Below, one piece after another: positions 1-11,636 of a stretch of 64,000 nucleotides of DNA (positions within the stretch are counted from its first letter, which is position 1; the number at the start of each line of letters is the position of its first letter). Made by a program: the position numbers and the translations under genes. The notes under the pieces were generated by a model. The model was not told the DNA's origin and made no database searches. It saw only the letters and a list, made by a program, of their open reading frames with translations. This DNA is from Argyresthia goedartella (taxonomy: Eukaryota; Arthropoda; Insecta; Lepidoptera; Argyresthiidae), in NCBI GenBank assembly GCA_949825045.1, contig OX463810.1, positions 37,396,201 through 37,460,200 of the forward strand. Reading direction: 5' to 3'.

Positions 1-2607
1 AACAAGCAAAAGCAGCCGAAATCTTCTATGACAATCTTCGAGTCCTCTTCTTCATCCCGGGGAACAACTCCAGACCCTTTCGAAGACGACGGAGAACATG
101 GCTCGGATTGCGATTATGACCCACTTTATGACGAAGAAGATGACAGCTCATGTAAGTTGAGTTTATCCCAACGCAAACTGCATAAAAAGTCATCATCGGT
201 TGGAAAAAAGTTTACACCTGCCAACTTTAAACCTGCCAGTGGATCTTCATCAGATACCACATCTGAGGATTCCCTTGATAACACTGATGATTCAGACTGT
301 TCAAGTTCTCAAAGCATTTTTGACACTCAAAAAAGAAAGAAATGCAGTACAAGCAAACAACCCATGAGAAAAAAAAATAAGACAAGTCTAAAACAATCAG
401 TTTGTGATCTAGATAGCATTGCCAATATGTCGATAGACTCTGAAGTGTTGCGAAAAAATGTAGGAGACGGTATTTTGGGGGATACCTTTTCACTCGACAA
501 CCTTGAAGATATAGGATACCAATCGCCGATACTCTTGCATAACTCCAAAAGTAGGAAAGATAATGCTAAACCACAAGCCCAAGATCTAGATCCACAAGAA
601 AATATGCAGCCGTCTTCGCTATCTTTAACTCCAACACCACATGCAAAGTTGTCTTCGCCATCCATACTCCTAATGCAACCTACGCCACATCTGCAATCGC
701 CTATGCCATCCTCGGCCCTTACACAACAAGCCCAGGCGTCTTCGTCAACCGTGAACCCAACAACATACATGCAGCTGCATTCTCCATGCTCAAATCACGA
801 ACAGCTACCTGCACAATGCTTAGGCCCAACAGCGCAGTTGCCAAATGCATTACCACTTTCTCCGTGCCTGGTCCAAGAACAGCCATCTTCGTTATCTTCC
901 GACCTGACCTCGCACGTACTGCCACTGCCACGACAACACTTGGAGCCTGCTGAACCCTGTATACCAAATCCTGAAAGTGGTAATGACGATGTTGGAGCAT
1001 ATCAACGACGCCCAAGAAACTTTAGTCCTCAGCCAACTCAAGAATGGGAAAACACAACTTCAGACATTCCTAACTTTGACTTCGATGAAGCGTCAACTGG
1101 TGTCCAGTTTGAGATCACACTAAATATGTCACCATTAGACATTTTTAACAAATTACTTCCACCTCACATTCTGGAGTACATTATTACAAAGACCAATATG
1201 GAAAGGCATTGTGCTCCTCAAATGCGCGACGCACACGAAACAATCCACAGCGTCAATTAAAGTACAGAGACGTAGATAGTGACGAAATGAAGAAATTCTT
1301 GGGATTATGTTTACTCATGGGACAAGTAAATATTCCTCAAAAACGAAAACTGTTTACATACAGTGATGTTTCATATTATCATCCCATTTTCCAATACGCT
1401 ATGTCAGCGCGCAGATTCGAACAAATACTAAGATGTTTGTGTGTATCCAAACTCAATTCAAAAGGAAAAGATAAAATCGTCTATTTCATTGATCTAATGA
1501 CCAAGAATTTCAGGGACTGTTATATACCTGATAAAGAACTTTCTTTGGATGAATCGATGCTATTATTCAGAGGTCGCCTGTCATTCAGACAATATATAAA
1601 AAGCAAAAAAGCCAAGTATGGGATCAAGTTTTATGAACTTACAACTTCGGATGGGTTTGTCCTTAACATAATCATGTACGCTGGAAAAGATCAAGATCAT
1701 GAAAATACAAAAGGGAAAAAAACAGAAAAGATCGTAATGCGTCTCATGAAGCATTACTTATTCAAAGGCTATTGGCTTTTCATGGATAATTACTACAATT
1801 CTGTGGAACTTTCCCAAAAACTTGTCGATCTAAAGACTCATGTAACTGGAACCCTCAGAACCAATAGAAAAGGTAATCCCATAGAGATCACCAAGAAAAA
1901 AACTGAAAAAAGGCCAGCATGTATGGGTTCGTAAAAACAAGGTTTACGTATCTAAATGGGTTGACAAAAGACCTGTTTTAATGATTACGACGTTAAAACA
2001 TCCCAAAATTACCAGTTTGATTAACAGACATGAAAATTTACGTGAAAAGCCAGAAGAAGTAGATATTTATAATAAATATATGTCGGGAATTGATAGAAAA
2101 GACCAGATGGTCTCATATTATTCTTCCCCTAGAAAATCACTGCGCTGGTATAAGAAAGTGTTTTTCCATATATTTGACCTTTCCGTGTGGAATTCTTTTC
2201 ACATTTACAGAAAGCATTTGAAAAGCGGTGATAAACGTTATGATTTTCTCAGTTTTAGAGAAAGTTTGATACGATCACTTTTACACATATCACCTGATAT
2301 GAAGCCCAATATGTTGATGCCACTGTGGAACAAACACGACAATAGAATGAGAGAATGGCCCGGTACATTGCCGTCTACTCAGACGCCGTCTACGAGTACT
2401 GGCAACATTGAAAATAATACTATTAAAGGCCACTGGCCTGAAAAAATTCCACTAAAAGCTGGAACAAAGAAAACCAAAAATTACATGAAATGTAAAATGT
2501 GTGCTAAAAAGAAATTGAGAAGAGAGACAGGCCTTCGGTGCAAGGGCTATCCCGAAAAACCAGCACTTTGTGCAATTTGCTTTGAAGAGTGGCATATTGA
2601 AGACTGA
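1..2607 (+). pseudogene. piggyBac-like transposase, frameshifted
   Basis: Cut-and-paste transposase of the piggyBac family (DDE_Tnp_1_7 fold), which excises at TTAA sites. The reading frame is open from base 1, so the true start may lie before the window; the first ATG is at 28. The first 400 codons are Ser/Gln/Pro-rich and acidic, as in piggyBac N-termini. The core follows with all three catalytic Asp regions: LDESMLLF near 1550, FMDNYYNS near 1780 and MSGIDRKDQM near 2085. The C-terminus has a Cys-rich finger (CKMC, CAICFEEWH) ending at 2607. The frame changes near 1209-1260 and again near 1893-1902 in an A-rich run, so it is a recently broken copy. Family assignment is firm; activity is not expected. 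Confidence 0.9.
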
Positions 2608-3196
2608 TTTTTGTTGTTTAATTTTATCTAGATAACTGCCTGATGCCGTGCTATTAATTAAGTCTATTTACTTAATTGTTACTACTATTCCAGAGATATT
2701 TAATTCCAGTGAGGCATTTATAGCCATAAGTATAGTCTGGGTCTATAAGTTCCCAATATAATTTTTTCTTGTTAAGATGACAGTTCCTACTACTCTATTA
2801 TTTTTAGAAGTTTATTATAAGACTATGTAAAGTAATGAACCAAAACTACAAAAAGTGATTTTTATTATATAATTTAGTTCAACTGAGTGATTGCTATTCT
2901 ATCCAGATACATTTGATTATAGTAATTGTGAATCTTATCTGCAGTCACTCCATGATTATTATGGTTAATAAAGAAGTGACTTTTTAGTTTAAATTTTTCC
3001 ATTGTTAGAACGCTATTGTTGCTTTGTTGTGAACAACGTACCCTATTTTGTAAAAGTTATCTAACTAAGGCAGATTTACAAAGTAGTGTTTTGAATCTGA
3101 TCTCTGAGACTGAATTAATGATTATAAAGAAAATAAATGTATGTACAAAGAACTAAAAAAAAACGTTTTATTTAATCTAATTAGGGACCTCCCTGC
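2608..3196. other. 3' flank of the piggyBac-like gene, no gene seen
   Basis: AT-rich sequence with no coding signal. It probably belongs to the 3' non-coding part of the piggyBac-like element, but I could not fix an element end with a convincing TTAA and terminal repeat. Confidence 0.5.
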
Positions 3197-3500
3197 TTTT
3201 TTACGTCGACGTTAAACGTTGTTAGCGGCTATGTATATTTTTGACCACGCTGTACAGGACAGGCGTCTTTATCCGTCTACGTTATTATGCGTTGTTAGAA
3301 GCTATGTATATTTTTGTATTAACTGCACAGCACAGGCGTCTATATACGTCGACGTTTTTATACGTTGTTAGCGGCTGTGTATATTTTTGTCTACGCTGGA
3401 CAGCACAGGCGTCTATATACGTCTACGTTATTATACGGTGTTAGCGGTTGCGTACCTTTATGTCTATCCTGTACAGCACAGGCGTCTTTATACGTCGACG
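3197..3500. repeat. 73-bp tandem repeat, about 4 copies
   Basis: The phrase CAGGCGTC recurs at 3260, 3333, 3406 and 3479, exactly 73 bp apart. Each unit also holds ACGTCGACG or ACGTCTACG, TTATACGTTGTTAGCGGCT and GTATATTTTTG. Units differ by several substitutions, so the array is not new. It is CpG-rich against an AT-rich background. It may be a subterminal array of the neighbouring piggyBac-like element. Confidence 0.85.
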
Positions 3501-3639
3501 CCTTAGGACGTCAGTGCACTATATCGTAGCTCTCATTTTGCTAGCTATTTGCACAACGTCACTAGACGCCGATCCCATTTGTATGAGAACAATATGTGCA
3601 TCGCCGCATAGCACTTCGATATTGACATGTTGACGTGAA

Positions 3640-3935
3640 CGTGTTAAAAACAAATAAATTTCCTTTTTTTCTTAGTAAAAAAAATATGAATATTAATGAA
3701 ATACTGCATTGAAAGGACGTTTCTGGCTAGATGCGCCCTTTTTACTAAGTTATTTCTGAAACGTCTTTTTAACTTAGGGATATTAATTTATTAGCTTCCA
3801 TTTAACTGAATCAAAAAGTCGTTTCTAGCCAGTTACTGCTTTCTATCTTAGTGATAATACCTATCTGGCGCCCATTACGCCCAAAATGGCAAACATATTT
3901 TAACAAGCCCAACTCGATTTTAACTGAAAATACTG
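3640..3935. other. AT-rich spacer with GATGCGCCC-type motifs, no gene
   Basis: No coding signal. It holds copies of motifs (TAGATGCGCCCTTTTT, ACTAAGTT) that recur at 4350-4650 and 9540-10000 inside the adjacent transposon pair, so it may be an older fragment of the same family. Confidence 0.45.
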
Positions 3936-4288
3936 TATTTTTTGCATGGAAACACAGAATGTTAGGGTTATCTAAAACGAGCGATCAGTGGAAATCGGTT
4001 CAATAAAAACAACTTGTGAAAATCAGATGTTCAGACACATATTTTAGGCACATAATAGTTACGAAATTCGCATAATAGTTATAAGCTTATAACCTATACC
4101 TTTTACAAACAGAAACTTAATCCTTTACTAAATAATATCACTCTATTGTAAGCCTATGAGATCAATCACATATAAGTATAATCTTTAATTACGATATAAG
4201 TATTATACGTACCTCTTGTTCCATCCTTACCTTAATTTCTTATAACAAAATATTTTTAACCTCTCACAAACCAAAACTAAATTCTTCA
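3936..4288 (+). repeat. Left long terminal inverted repeat of copy A
   Basis: About 353 bp that reads as the reverse complement of 6120-6472 with few differences. The outer end begins TATTTTTTGCATGG. The same ordered pairing holds along the arm, for example ATCTTTAATTACGATATAAG against its complement near 6210. Confidence 0.85.
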
Positions 4289-4714
4289 TCTTCTTCATTC
4301 AAGGACTTACATTACAGGATATTGTATCCCTTCTTAACTGCCGTCATAAGAAAAAAGGGCGCATCTAACATTTTTTCCTAAATTGAGTTATATAGATATT
4401 CGGAATGAGCGAAAAGAGACGCATCTACCAGTATTTTTATAATTTGGCTAAAACTAACGCAACCCCAAAAAACGTACTTATAAATAGGCCGCATCTGCGC
4501 TACGAATTTAATATTACTAAATAAGAAAGACGTTTGTGCTTTTGCGCCTGGTGATTTTTCGTAATACTACAAGAAAAAGGCACATCTACCCCAATGCGTC
4601 CTTGTAACTTAGTATATTTGTGTATACTAAGTTAAAAGGACGCATTGGGCTACCTCAATCCACATGTGTCTTTTTGTTGAGTATTAGGAAAAATCACAAT
4701 CACATTTAAAATCT

Positions 4715-5748
4715 TTACATTCACAATCCTGAGCAGAAGGAAATAAGACACAGAAACTGTCAAGAATGTCGAGATTACGAAAAACACCATGAAAGATATG
4801 TATCTGCTAGGCAAGCATACAAAAGAGACGTTCAAAAACAAGAAAATGCAGGAATGAACTCAGATATTGCCTATTTTTCAGCTGATTTAGAGAAGGTAAT
4901 AATGCTGCCGCGTATGGAAACATTCAAAACGGTCATGTTCTGCCCGCGATTAATCGTATTTAACGAAAGCTTCGTCCCAATAGGAGAAAAAAATAAAGAC
5001 TCGGCTACTAAAACATACGCCGCGATATGGCATGAAGCGACTACAGGCCGCAAAATGGGTGATATTACAAGCTGTTTCAGAGCTTTTTTGCTGGCTTAGA
5101 CTTAGAGACTTGAAAAAAATAGTAATCTGGTTAGATAACTGTGCAGGGCAGAACAAAAACTGGATGTTGTACTCATATTTGCTTCATGCCGTGAATTCAG
5201 TTGATGTAAGTTTTGAATCCATAACTCTAAAATATTTGGAGGTGGGACACACCTTTATGTCTGCAGACGAATTCCACAAGCAAGTAGAACTTGCAATGAA
5301 GAAGAAAAAACGCTTGTACGACTTCGAAGATTTTTACCAAGCAGTTCTCAGCACCAGAACAGATATCGCAGTGAAAGTGATGAATGTAGAAGATTTTTGT
5401 CAGTTTGAAGACTGTTCTTCAACTTACAAACTTCAACATTCATCCCCTCGTGCATATCTACATGATATGTGTGAAGTAACGTTCAAAAGAGGCACCCTCG
5501 TAATTTATTATAAGACGGATTTCTGTGGCGACGAAGAATATTCACTGGATTTTCTGAGAATTAAAAACATCAAGTTCGGCATTCCACCTCCAAAACCCAA
5601 AAATGAGAGTAGAGGCATTACTCAGGAGCGAAAGTCAACAATTCTTCAAAAACTGACGCCCTTAATGCCAGACAATAGAAGGAAATTTTGGTATAATATA
5701 CCCACTGGCAACAATTATGTTGATCTTACTCAAGCCCATGAAGTCTGA
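4715..5748 (+). pseudogene. Transposase-like protein, copy A, N-terminally truncated and frameshifted
   Basis: C-terminal half of a DDE-type transposase-like protein. Visible motifs are YFSADLEKV near 4870, IVIWLDNCAGQNKN near 5120-5160 and LEVGHTFMSADEF near 5240-5275, a pattern widespread in insect transposon proteins often filed as uncharacterized. The first segment (to 5099) and the second (from about 5085) are in different frames; the shift lies at a six-T run near 5085. The same break is present in copy B. The copies are nearly identical in this region; one visible amino-acid difference is M/T after CAGQNKNW. The N-terminal half, present in copy B, is deleted here. Confidence 0.8.
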
Positions 5749-5804
5749 TTTAAATAAGCTTGTCTGACTGATGTACTTTTTAGATTAAACTATGTTTATT
5801 AATA

Positions 5805-6071
5805 TACAGCGTGTAACAGAAGGGTGTAGTCATATTTTCGGGGGTTGTTAGGGAGACCATTCTGAACAACTTTTACTATGAAACCGATTTCATCAGAGCA
5901 ACATTATTTTTCATTGCTCCATACGTTTTGGTCTGGGCGTTCAGCTGATTTGTATAGATAAGTGAAAAGTAAAGTTGCTCTGATCAAATCGGTTTCATAG
6001 TGAAAGTTGCTCAGAATGATGTCCCTTACAACCCCCTAAAATATGACTACACCTTTCTGTTATACCCTGTA
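5805..6071. mobile_element. 267-bp MITE nested in copy A
   Basis: Starts TACAGCGTGTAACAGAAGGGTGTAG and ends with the near-complement CTACACCTTTCTGTTATACCCTGTA. Internal inverted repeats (AACCGATTT, GTTGCTCTGAT) extend the fold, so the unit is mostly self-complementary. It is non-coding. An inverted copy lies at the mirror position 6740-7006, so it was inserted before the host element was duplicated. Confidence 0.8.
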
Positions 6072-6119
6072 GTTATTCACTGATCTCATGGAAGTAGTGT
6101 TTAAGATCATTATCGTTAA

Positions 6120-6472
6120 TGAAGAATTTAGTTTTGGTTTGTGAGAGGTTAAAAATATTTTGTTATAAGAAATTAAGGTAAGGATGGAACAAGAGGTACG
6201 TATAATACTTATATCGTAATTAAAGATTATACTTATATGTGATTGATCTCATAGGCTTACAATAGAGTGATATTATTTAGTAAAGAATTAAGTTTCTGTT
6301 TGTAAAAGGTATAGGTTATAAGCTTATAACTATTATGCGAATTTCGTAACTATTATGTGCCTAAAATATGTGTCTGAACATCTGATTTTCACAAGTTGTT
6401 TTTATTGAACCGATTTCCACTGATCGCTCGTTTTAGATAACCCTAACATTCTGTGTTTCCATGCAAAAAATA
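6120..6472 (-). repeat. Right long terminal inverted repeat of copy A
   Basis: Partner of 3936-4288. Its outer end abuts the mirror-image start of copy B, creating the perfect palindrome at 6451-6494. Confidence 0.85.
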
Positions 6473-6494
6473 TATTTTTTGCATGGAAACACAG
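6451..6494. repeat. Perfect 44-bp palindrome at the junction of copies A and B
   Basis: Each half contains TGTGTTTCCATGCAAAAAATA, followed directly by its exact reverse complement. It is the point where the right end of copy A meets a mirror copy of the same end at the start of copy B. Confidence 0.95.
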
Positions 6495-6739
6495 ACCTAT
6501 ACCTTTTACAAACAGAAACTTAATTCTTTACTAAATAATATCACTCTATTGTAAGCCTATGAGATCAATCACATATAAGTATAATCTTTAATTACGATAT
6601 AAGTATTATACGTACCTCTTGTTCCATCCTTACCTTAATTTCTTATAACAAAATATTTTTAACCTCTCACAAACCAAAACTAAATTCTTCATTAACGATA
6701 ATGATCTTAAACACTACTTCCATGAGATCAGTGAATAAC

Positions 6740-7006
6740 TACAGGGTATAACAGAAAGGTGTAGTCATATTTTAGGGGGTTGTAAGGGACATCATTCTGA
6801 GCAACTTTCACTATGAAACCGATTTGATCAGAGCAACTTTACTTTTCACTTATCTATACAAATCAGCTGAACGCCCAGACCAAAACGTATGGAGCAATGA
6901 AAAATAATGTTGCTCTGATGAAATCGGTTTCATAGTAAAAGTTGTTCAGAATGGTCTCCCTAACAACCCCCGAAAATATGACTACACCCTTCTGTTACAC
7001 GCTGTA
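6740..7006. mobile_element. 267-bp MITE nested in copy B
   Basis: Reverse complement of the MITE at 5805-6071, at the exact mirror position inside the inverted element. Ends read TACAGGGTATAACAGAAAGG and its complement. Confidence 0.8.
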
Positions 7007-7062
7007 TATTAATAAACATAGTTTAATCTAAAAAGTACATCAGTCAGACAAGCTTATTTAAA

Positions 7063-9172
7063 TCAGACTTCATGGGCTTGAGTAAGATCAACATAATTGT
7101 TGCCAGTGGGTATATTATACCAAAATTTCCTTCTATTGTCTGGCATTAAGGGCGTCAGTTTTTGAAGAATTGTTGACTTTCGCTCCTGAGTAATGCCTCT
7201 ACTCTCATTTTTGGGTTTTGGAGGTGGAATGCCGAACTTGATGTTTTTAATTCTCAGAAAATCCAGTGAATATTCTTCGTCGCCACAGAAATCCGTCTTA
7301 TAATAAATTACGAGGGTGCCTCTTTTGAACGTTACTTCACACATATCATGTAGATATGCACGAGGGGATGAATGTTGAAGTTTGTAAGTTGAAGAACAGT
7401 CTTCAAACTGACAAAAATCTTCTACATTCATCACTTTCACTGCGATATCTGTTCTGGTGCTGAGAACTGCTTGGTAAAAATCTTCGAAGTCGTACAAGCG
7501 TTTTTTCTTCTTCATTGCAAGTTCTACTTGCTTGTGGAATTCGTCTGCAGACATAAAGGTGTGTCCCACCTCCAAATATTTTAGAGTTATGGATTCAAAA
7601 CTTACATCAACTGAATTCACGGCATGAAGCAAATATGAGTACAACGTCCAGTTTTTGTTCTGCCCTGCACAGTTATCTAACCAGATTACTATTTTTTTCA
7701 AGTCTCTAAGTCTAAGCCAGCAAAAAAGCTCTGAAACAGCTTGTAATATCACCCATTTTGCGGCCTGTAGTCGCTTCATGCCATATCGCGGCGTATGTTT
7801 TAGTAGCCGAGTCTTTATTTTTTTCTCCTATTGGGACGAAGCTTTCGTTAAATACGATTAATCGCGGGCAGAACATGACCGTTTTGAATGTTTCCATACG
7901 CGGCAGCATTATTACCTTCTCTAAATCAGCTGAAAAATAGGCAATATCTGAGTTCATTCCTGCATTTTCTTGTTTTTGAACGTCTCTTTTGTATGCTTGC
8001 CTAGCAGATACATATCTTTCATGGTGTTTTTCGTAATCTCGACATTCTTGACAGTTTCTGTGTCTTATTTCCTTCTGCTCAGGATTGTGAATGTAAAACT
8101 TTTCACATAACTCGCATTCTTCGTTACCAAGATTTGTGAAGCTTATATTTAATTTCTTCACAATTTTTCTATAGTGGTCATAAGATATTTTTTCGTTATC
8201 AGGAAGGTCTTTCATATTTTGTTCTTCACAAAAATCTGTATGCATTTTGGTCACTGTCAGATCAGAAGGAAGATATCTCCTATTTGGAGCGTGCTCGCGG
8301 CGGTAGTGAGAAACGCAGGGTTTGAATGATTCAATATGCTGTAAAATCTTGGCGTCGTCTATCTTTCTTGGATTACGATGGCGTCCTCTTCTATCTTCTG
8401 GTTCTGTATTTGGCACATTACGTAACGAGGTCCTCACAGCTTTATCATTCTTGCGGTTGAAACCGAGAGTTTCAAGGAAAAATACCTTGCAAACGTTCAC
8501 TTTTAATCCTGATTCATTTGTTAAGAAATATGTAACGCTTACATTTCTTGGTATTTTCCGGTTTTCATTAACAGTTTTTCTTTTAGGCTCCTCTTTTGAT
8601 GTGTTATTAATTATGTAATTTTGCTGCTCTTTCCATGACATGCTTCTAAAGTAATGGTTTATTTTTTCTCTCGCTTCTTCTGTAAATCCTGTCTGACATT
8701 TTTTCTTGCATTCTGTAGTACATCCTGGCTTCAGTTTATATTTAGTTTCCATATCTTCAATTTTTTTCATCTGTTTCCTCTGGACCTGTGAAGAATCATA
8801 TTTTTTGCGTTTTCTGGCTGCTCCTTTTTTTGTAAGATTTTCTTCCATGTTTTCTTCGGATGAAAGTTCAGGCGACTCAGAAATAGTAACATTGAGGGGC
8901 TGTGAATTGGGGATGATAGACGTAGATGAATATGAATCTTCTGACACCCGGCCTAAACTTGAAGGCATATAGTCCTTATCAAAGACCGAGTCATCCGAAT
9001 CGAAATCCAGTTCGCTGTTTGAGCTGTTATGAAGATGATCAACACTGTAGAAGTCCATTTCATTTGTACTACACGAGGGTTGCTGCACATCTTTAATATT
9101 AGACGTCGACTTCTGAGATGAACTGGTTGGTGGTACCAACGCAATAATGCGTGAGCTGCGATTAGATGTCAT
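7063..9172 (-). pseudogene. Transposase-like protein, copy B, full length with one frameshift
   Basis: Starts at an ATG at 9172 and runs on the minus strand to 7063. The first 486 codons (9172-7712) have an acidic Ser-rich N-terminus, a basic stretch, a Cys cluster (CTTECKKKCQTGF near codons 150-162) and CELCEKF with HRNCQEC, which look like zinc-binding segments. After the frame shift in the T-run near 7726-7731 the second segment (238 codons from 7779) carries LDNCAGQNKN and GHTFMSADEF. D residues in YFSADLEK and WLDNCAG are candidate catalytic acids. The break is identical in copy A, so it predates the duplication or is used as a +1 frameshift. Family name uncertain. Confidence 0.8.
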
Positions 9173-9539
9173 TCTGTCACACTGAAATAAAGCAATTACC
9201 TATTTGAAACCATAAATATTTAGTAAATGAACTGGATAAATGATTCCCTATTTTAGATAATATAAACCGCCAACCGACGTTGTTTCAATAAGCCCAATGC
9301 AATCCTAACTATTTTAGCAATTCCATTTTTCCTCTAGTTACATATTCAAGGACATACAAACAACAAATCCTATGATTATTCCATTTCGGTACGAAACCTT
9401 AAAATAACTCAATACTTACGTTTCGCGATCAAATGAAGTGCAGAGAGTCGTGCGTACGCGCTCCCTCTCCACTGCGCGGGCGCGACTGACAGAAAGACAC
9501 CAGTCCACGTACCCCACTCCCCCCTGCAAAACTAAGAAC

Positions 9540-10020
9540 ACTAAGTAAAAAAGACGCTTGTGCCACTAGCGCCTGGTGATTTTTCGTAATACTAAAACAA
9601 AAAGACTCATCTACCCAAATGCGTCCTTTTAATTTAGTATATTGCGCCTGGTGATTTTTCCTAATACTCAACAAAAAGACACATGTGGATTGAGGTAGCC
9701 CAATGCGTCCTTTTAACTTAGTATACACAAATATACTAAGTTACAAGGACGCATTGGGGTAGATGTGCCTTTTTCTTGGAGTATTACGAAAAATCACCAG
9801 GCGCAAAAGCACAAACGTCTTTCTTATTTAGTAATATTAAATTCGTAGCGCAGATGCAGCCTATTTATAAGTACGTTTTTTGGGGTTACGTTAGTTTTAG
9901 CCAAATTATAAAAATACTGGTAGATGCGTCTCTTTTCGCTCATTCCGAATATCTATATAACTCAATTTAGGAAAAAATGTTAGATGCGCCCTTTTTTCTT
10001 ATGACGGCAGTTAAGAAGGG
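9540..10020. repeat. Subterminal motif array of copy B
   Basis: Short motifs recur in both orientations: AATGCGTCCTTTTAA, GCGCCTGGTGATTTTTC, TAATACT and AGACGCATCTACC-like words. The mirror array lies at 4350-4700. Such arrays in DNA transposons often bind transposase; here that is inference. Confidence 0.6.
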
Positions 10021-10050
10021 ATACAATATCCTGTAATGTAAGTCCTTGAA

Positions 10051-11623
10051 TGCATTTGTAAAATACATTACAGGATATTGTATCCCTTCTTAACAGTGGA
10101 GTCCATTAGCACATTTGGAATATAAAAACAAAAATATGTAAAAATACAGCACACAAACCAACAAATCTATCAACGAATTTTCCCTACCTTTTGGGAAAAC
10201 AAAATACAAAAAAGTTTAAATGGTAAGAAACCGGCCTCGTGTTCTGAGCGAAAAACCAGGAAAACGGGTGCGAACCATCACCAGGAGAGAAAAAACCTGT
10301 TCGGCGCCAATTGTGAACTCTTTCTTTTATGAGTTGTTGCCTTTCCACTGCGTGTGATGAGTTTGAGCCACTCGCGGCACCAGACATTTTTTCCACAGTA
10401 TGCCGTGACTGCAGATGGTTATGTCTCCAATGCGTGTGATTCCTGCGAGTGGTGGTGATGCCAAGGCAATCTGGTGCTCCAGCCTTCGACCTTCTTAGGC
10501 AGTATTCGTGCCGTGGGTGGAGTCTGTGCCGTCGTCGGAGATTTGTAGCACGCGGATTTTAGACGATGTTTGGTGGTCGGTTATTTTTTCTTTTTCTTGG
10601 GGGTCTCTTAGACAGAGTGGACTAAAATTCACAAACACAAATCGCACGTAGATAACCCTACCGTGATCAAGCGAGACAGGAGTTTACAGGACGATCGATG
10701 TGACCGTGTGATGTCAGAGTAAAAGACGCTCTCAGGTGTAGTAATGCGGCGCAATCTAGCCTGCACGGGCGGGGCAACCGATTCTGTAGGTGCTTAGCGA
10801 TTGTTGTACGTAGCGCAGGTGCGAGCTAGATTGCGCTTTATTGTCGCGCAGCGAGAGTAGCTATTTATTTAAGTGTATTTGAGGAGTGATCTTTCTGTAC
10901 TATTAAGTATTCTGTGCCTCCATTTGACCGGATTAGGCATAATCCTGGCTGGAGTGGTATAAATCGTTCGTTCGTTAATCATAAATACATAGTAGTTATT
11001 TAAATAATCACCCAAATCCAAAACATCGAAACTTGTATGCAAAGACGTGGCCCGTACTACCAATCTGTTCATTCAAACTCGATGATGTCTATAGTTTTCC
11101 ATGAACCGAAATTTTACTTTCATATTGTATTAAAGGAGCCGCTATCCCTTTCCCTGACAACGGCAGTATACAAAACGTGCCACCATGTTTCCTTTTACGT
11201 ATTTTAAATCACTACAAATATACTGTTCTAGTAATCAATTACTTGGAATAGAGAACAAACATGTAGGCAAAAAATATTGATTTGTCGTCTCTGAGATGTT
11301 AGGTGTCATGTCAAATGTCTTACGGTTACTGTGAGAATTGTCTGTTTTTCTGAGTTCTTTCTAAATCGCGAAAAATCTCGTGTTTGTGCGGTCGTTTTCG
11401 GTGAGTTTGATATTTATATTATAGTAGAAGCTCTATATGTATATGAATAGATATTTCAAGAAACAGATAGATCGTTTTCTTGTAAAAATATAAATTCAAG
11501 GTGGCAATATGTATGCCAGTGCCGGTTTCGACGTAAATTAAGGTGCCAAATATATGAGCCAGTGCACAGACTATATAGGGATACTACGTCAGTCAGAGCC
11601 TTTCATTCGTCTCATGTATTTTT
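10051..11623. other. Non-coding spacer
   Basis: No supported gene. A copy of ATTACAGGATATTGTATCCCTT lies inverted at about 10011-10094 as a small foldback at the edge of copy B. A 12-bp inverted pair GCGCAATCTAGC (10749-10760 and 10825-10836) is also visible. A pyrimidine run followed by CAG at about 11622-11636 could be a splice acceptor ahead of the next piggyBac-like coding stretch. Confidence 0.5.
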
Positions 11624-11636
11624 TTTTGTTTTACAG

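Larger units (their letters stand above)
3936..6472 (+). mobile_element. DNA transposon copy A (internally deleted)
   Basis: A 2.5-kb element bounded by long inverted repeats (3936-4288 against 6120-6472) whose ends read TATTTTTTGCATGGAAACAC. It carries the C-terminal half of a transposase-like gene, a nested 267-bp MITE and subterminal copies of GACGCATCTACC-like motifs. Compared with copy B (6473-10050) it lacks about 1.55 kb around 4714, which removes the transposase N-terminus. Superfamily is uncertain: long TIRs and the transposase type would fit Sola-like elements, but I cannot confirm that. Confidence 0.75.
6473..10050 (-). mobile_element. DNA transposon copy B, inverted relative to copy A
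   Basis: Mirror copy of copy A: positions in 4714-6316 and 6495-8097 pair with a constant sum of 12811. It keeps the full transposase-like gene (7063-9172, minus strand) and 5' flank, but lacks the 156 bp corresponding to 6317-6472 except for the terminal 22 bp. Its outer end at about 10050 lacks the long TIR seen in copy A. Subterminal motifs such as GCGCCTGGTGATTTTTC recur at 9569, 9646 and (complement) 9782. Confidence 0.75.

Noticed and set aside
327..1015. Minus-strand frames of 90-150 codons in the first kilobase
   Set aside because: They overlap the clearly recognisable piggyBac-like frame and have no family features.
3241..3633. Open frames across the 73-bp repeat
   Set aside because: They arise from the tandem repeat and change frame with it; no protein resemblance.
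10184..10396. 70-codon minus-strand frame
   Set aside because: No recognisable features, no conserved context.
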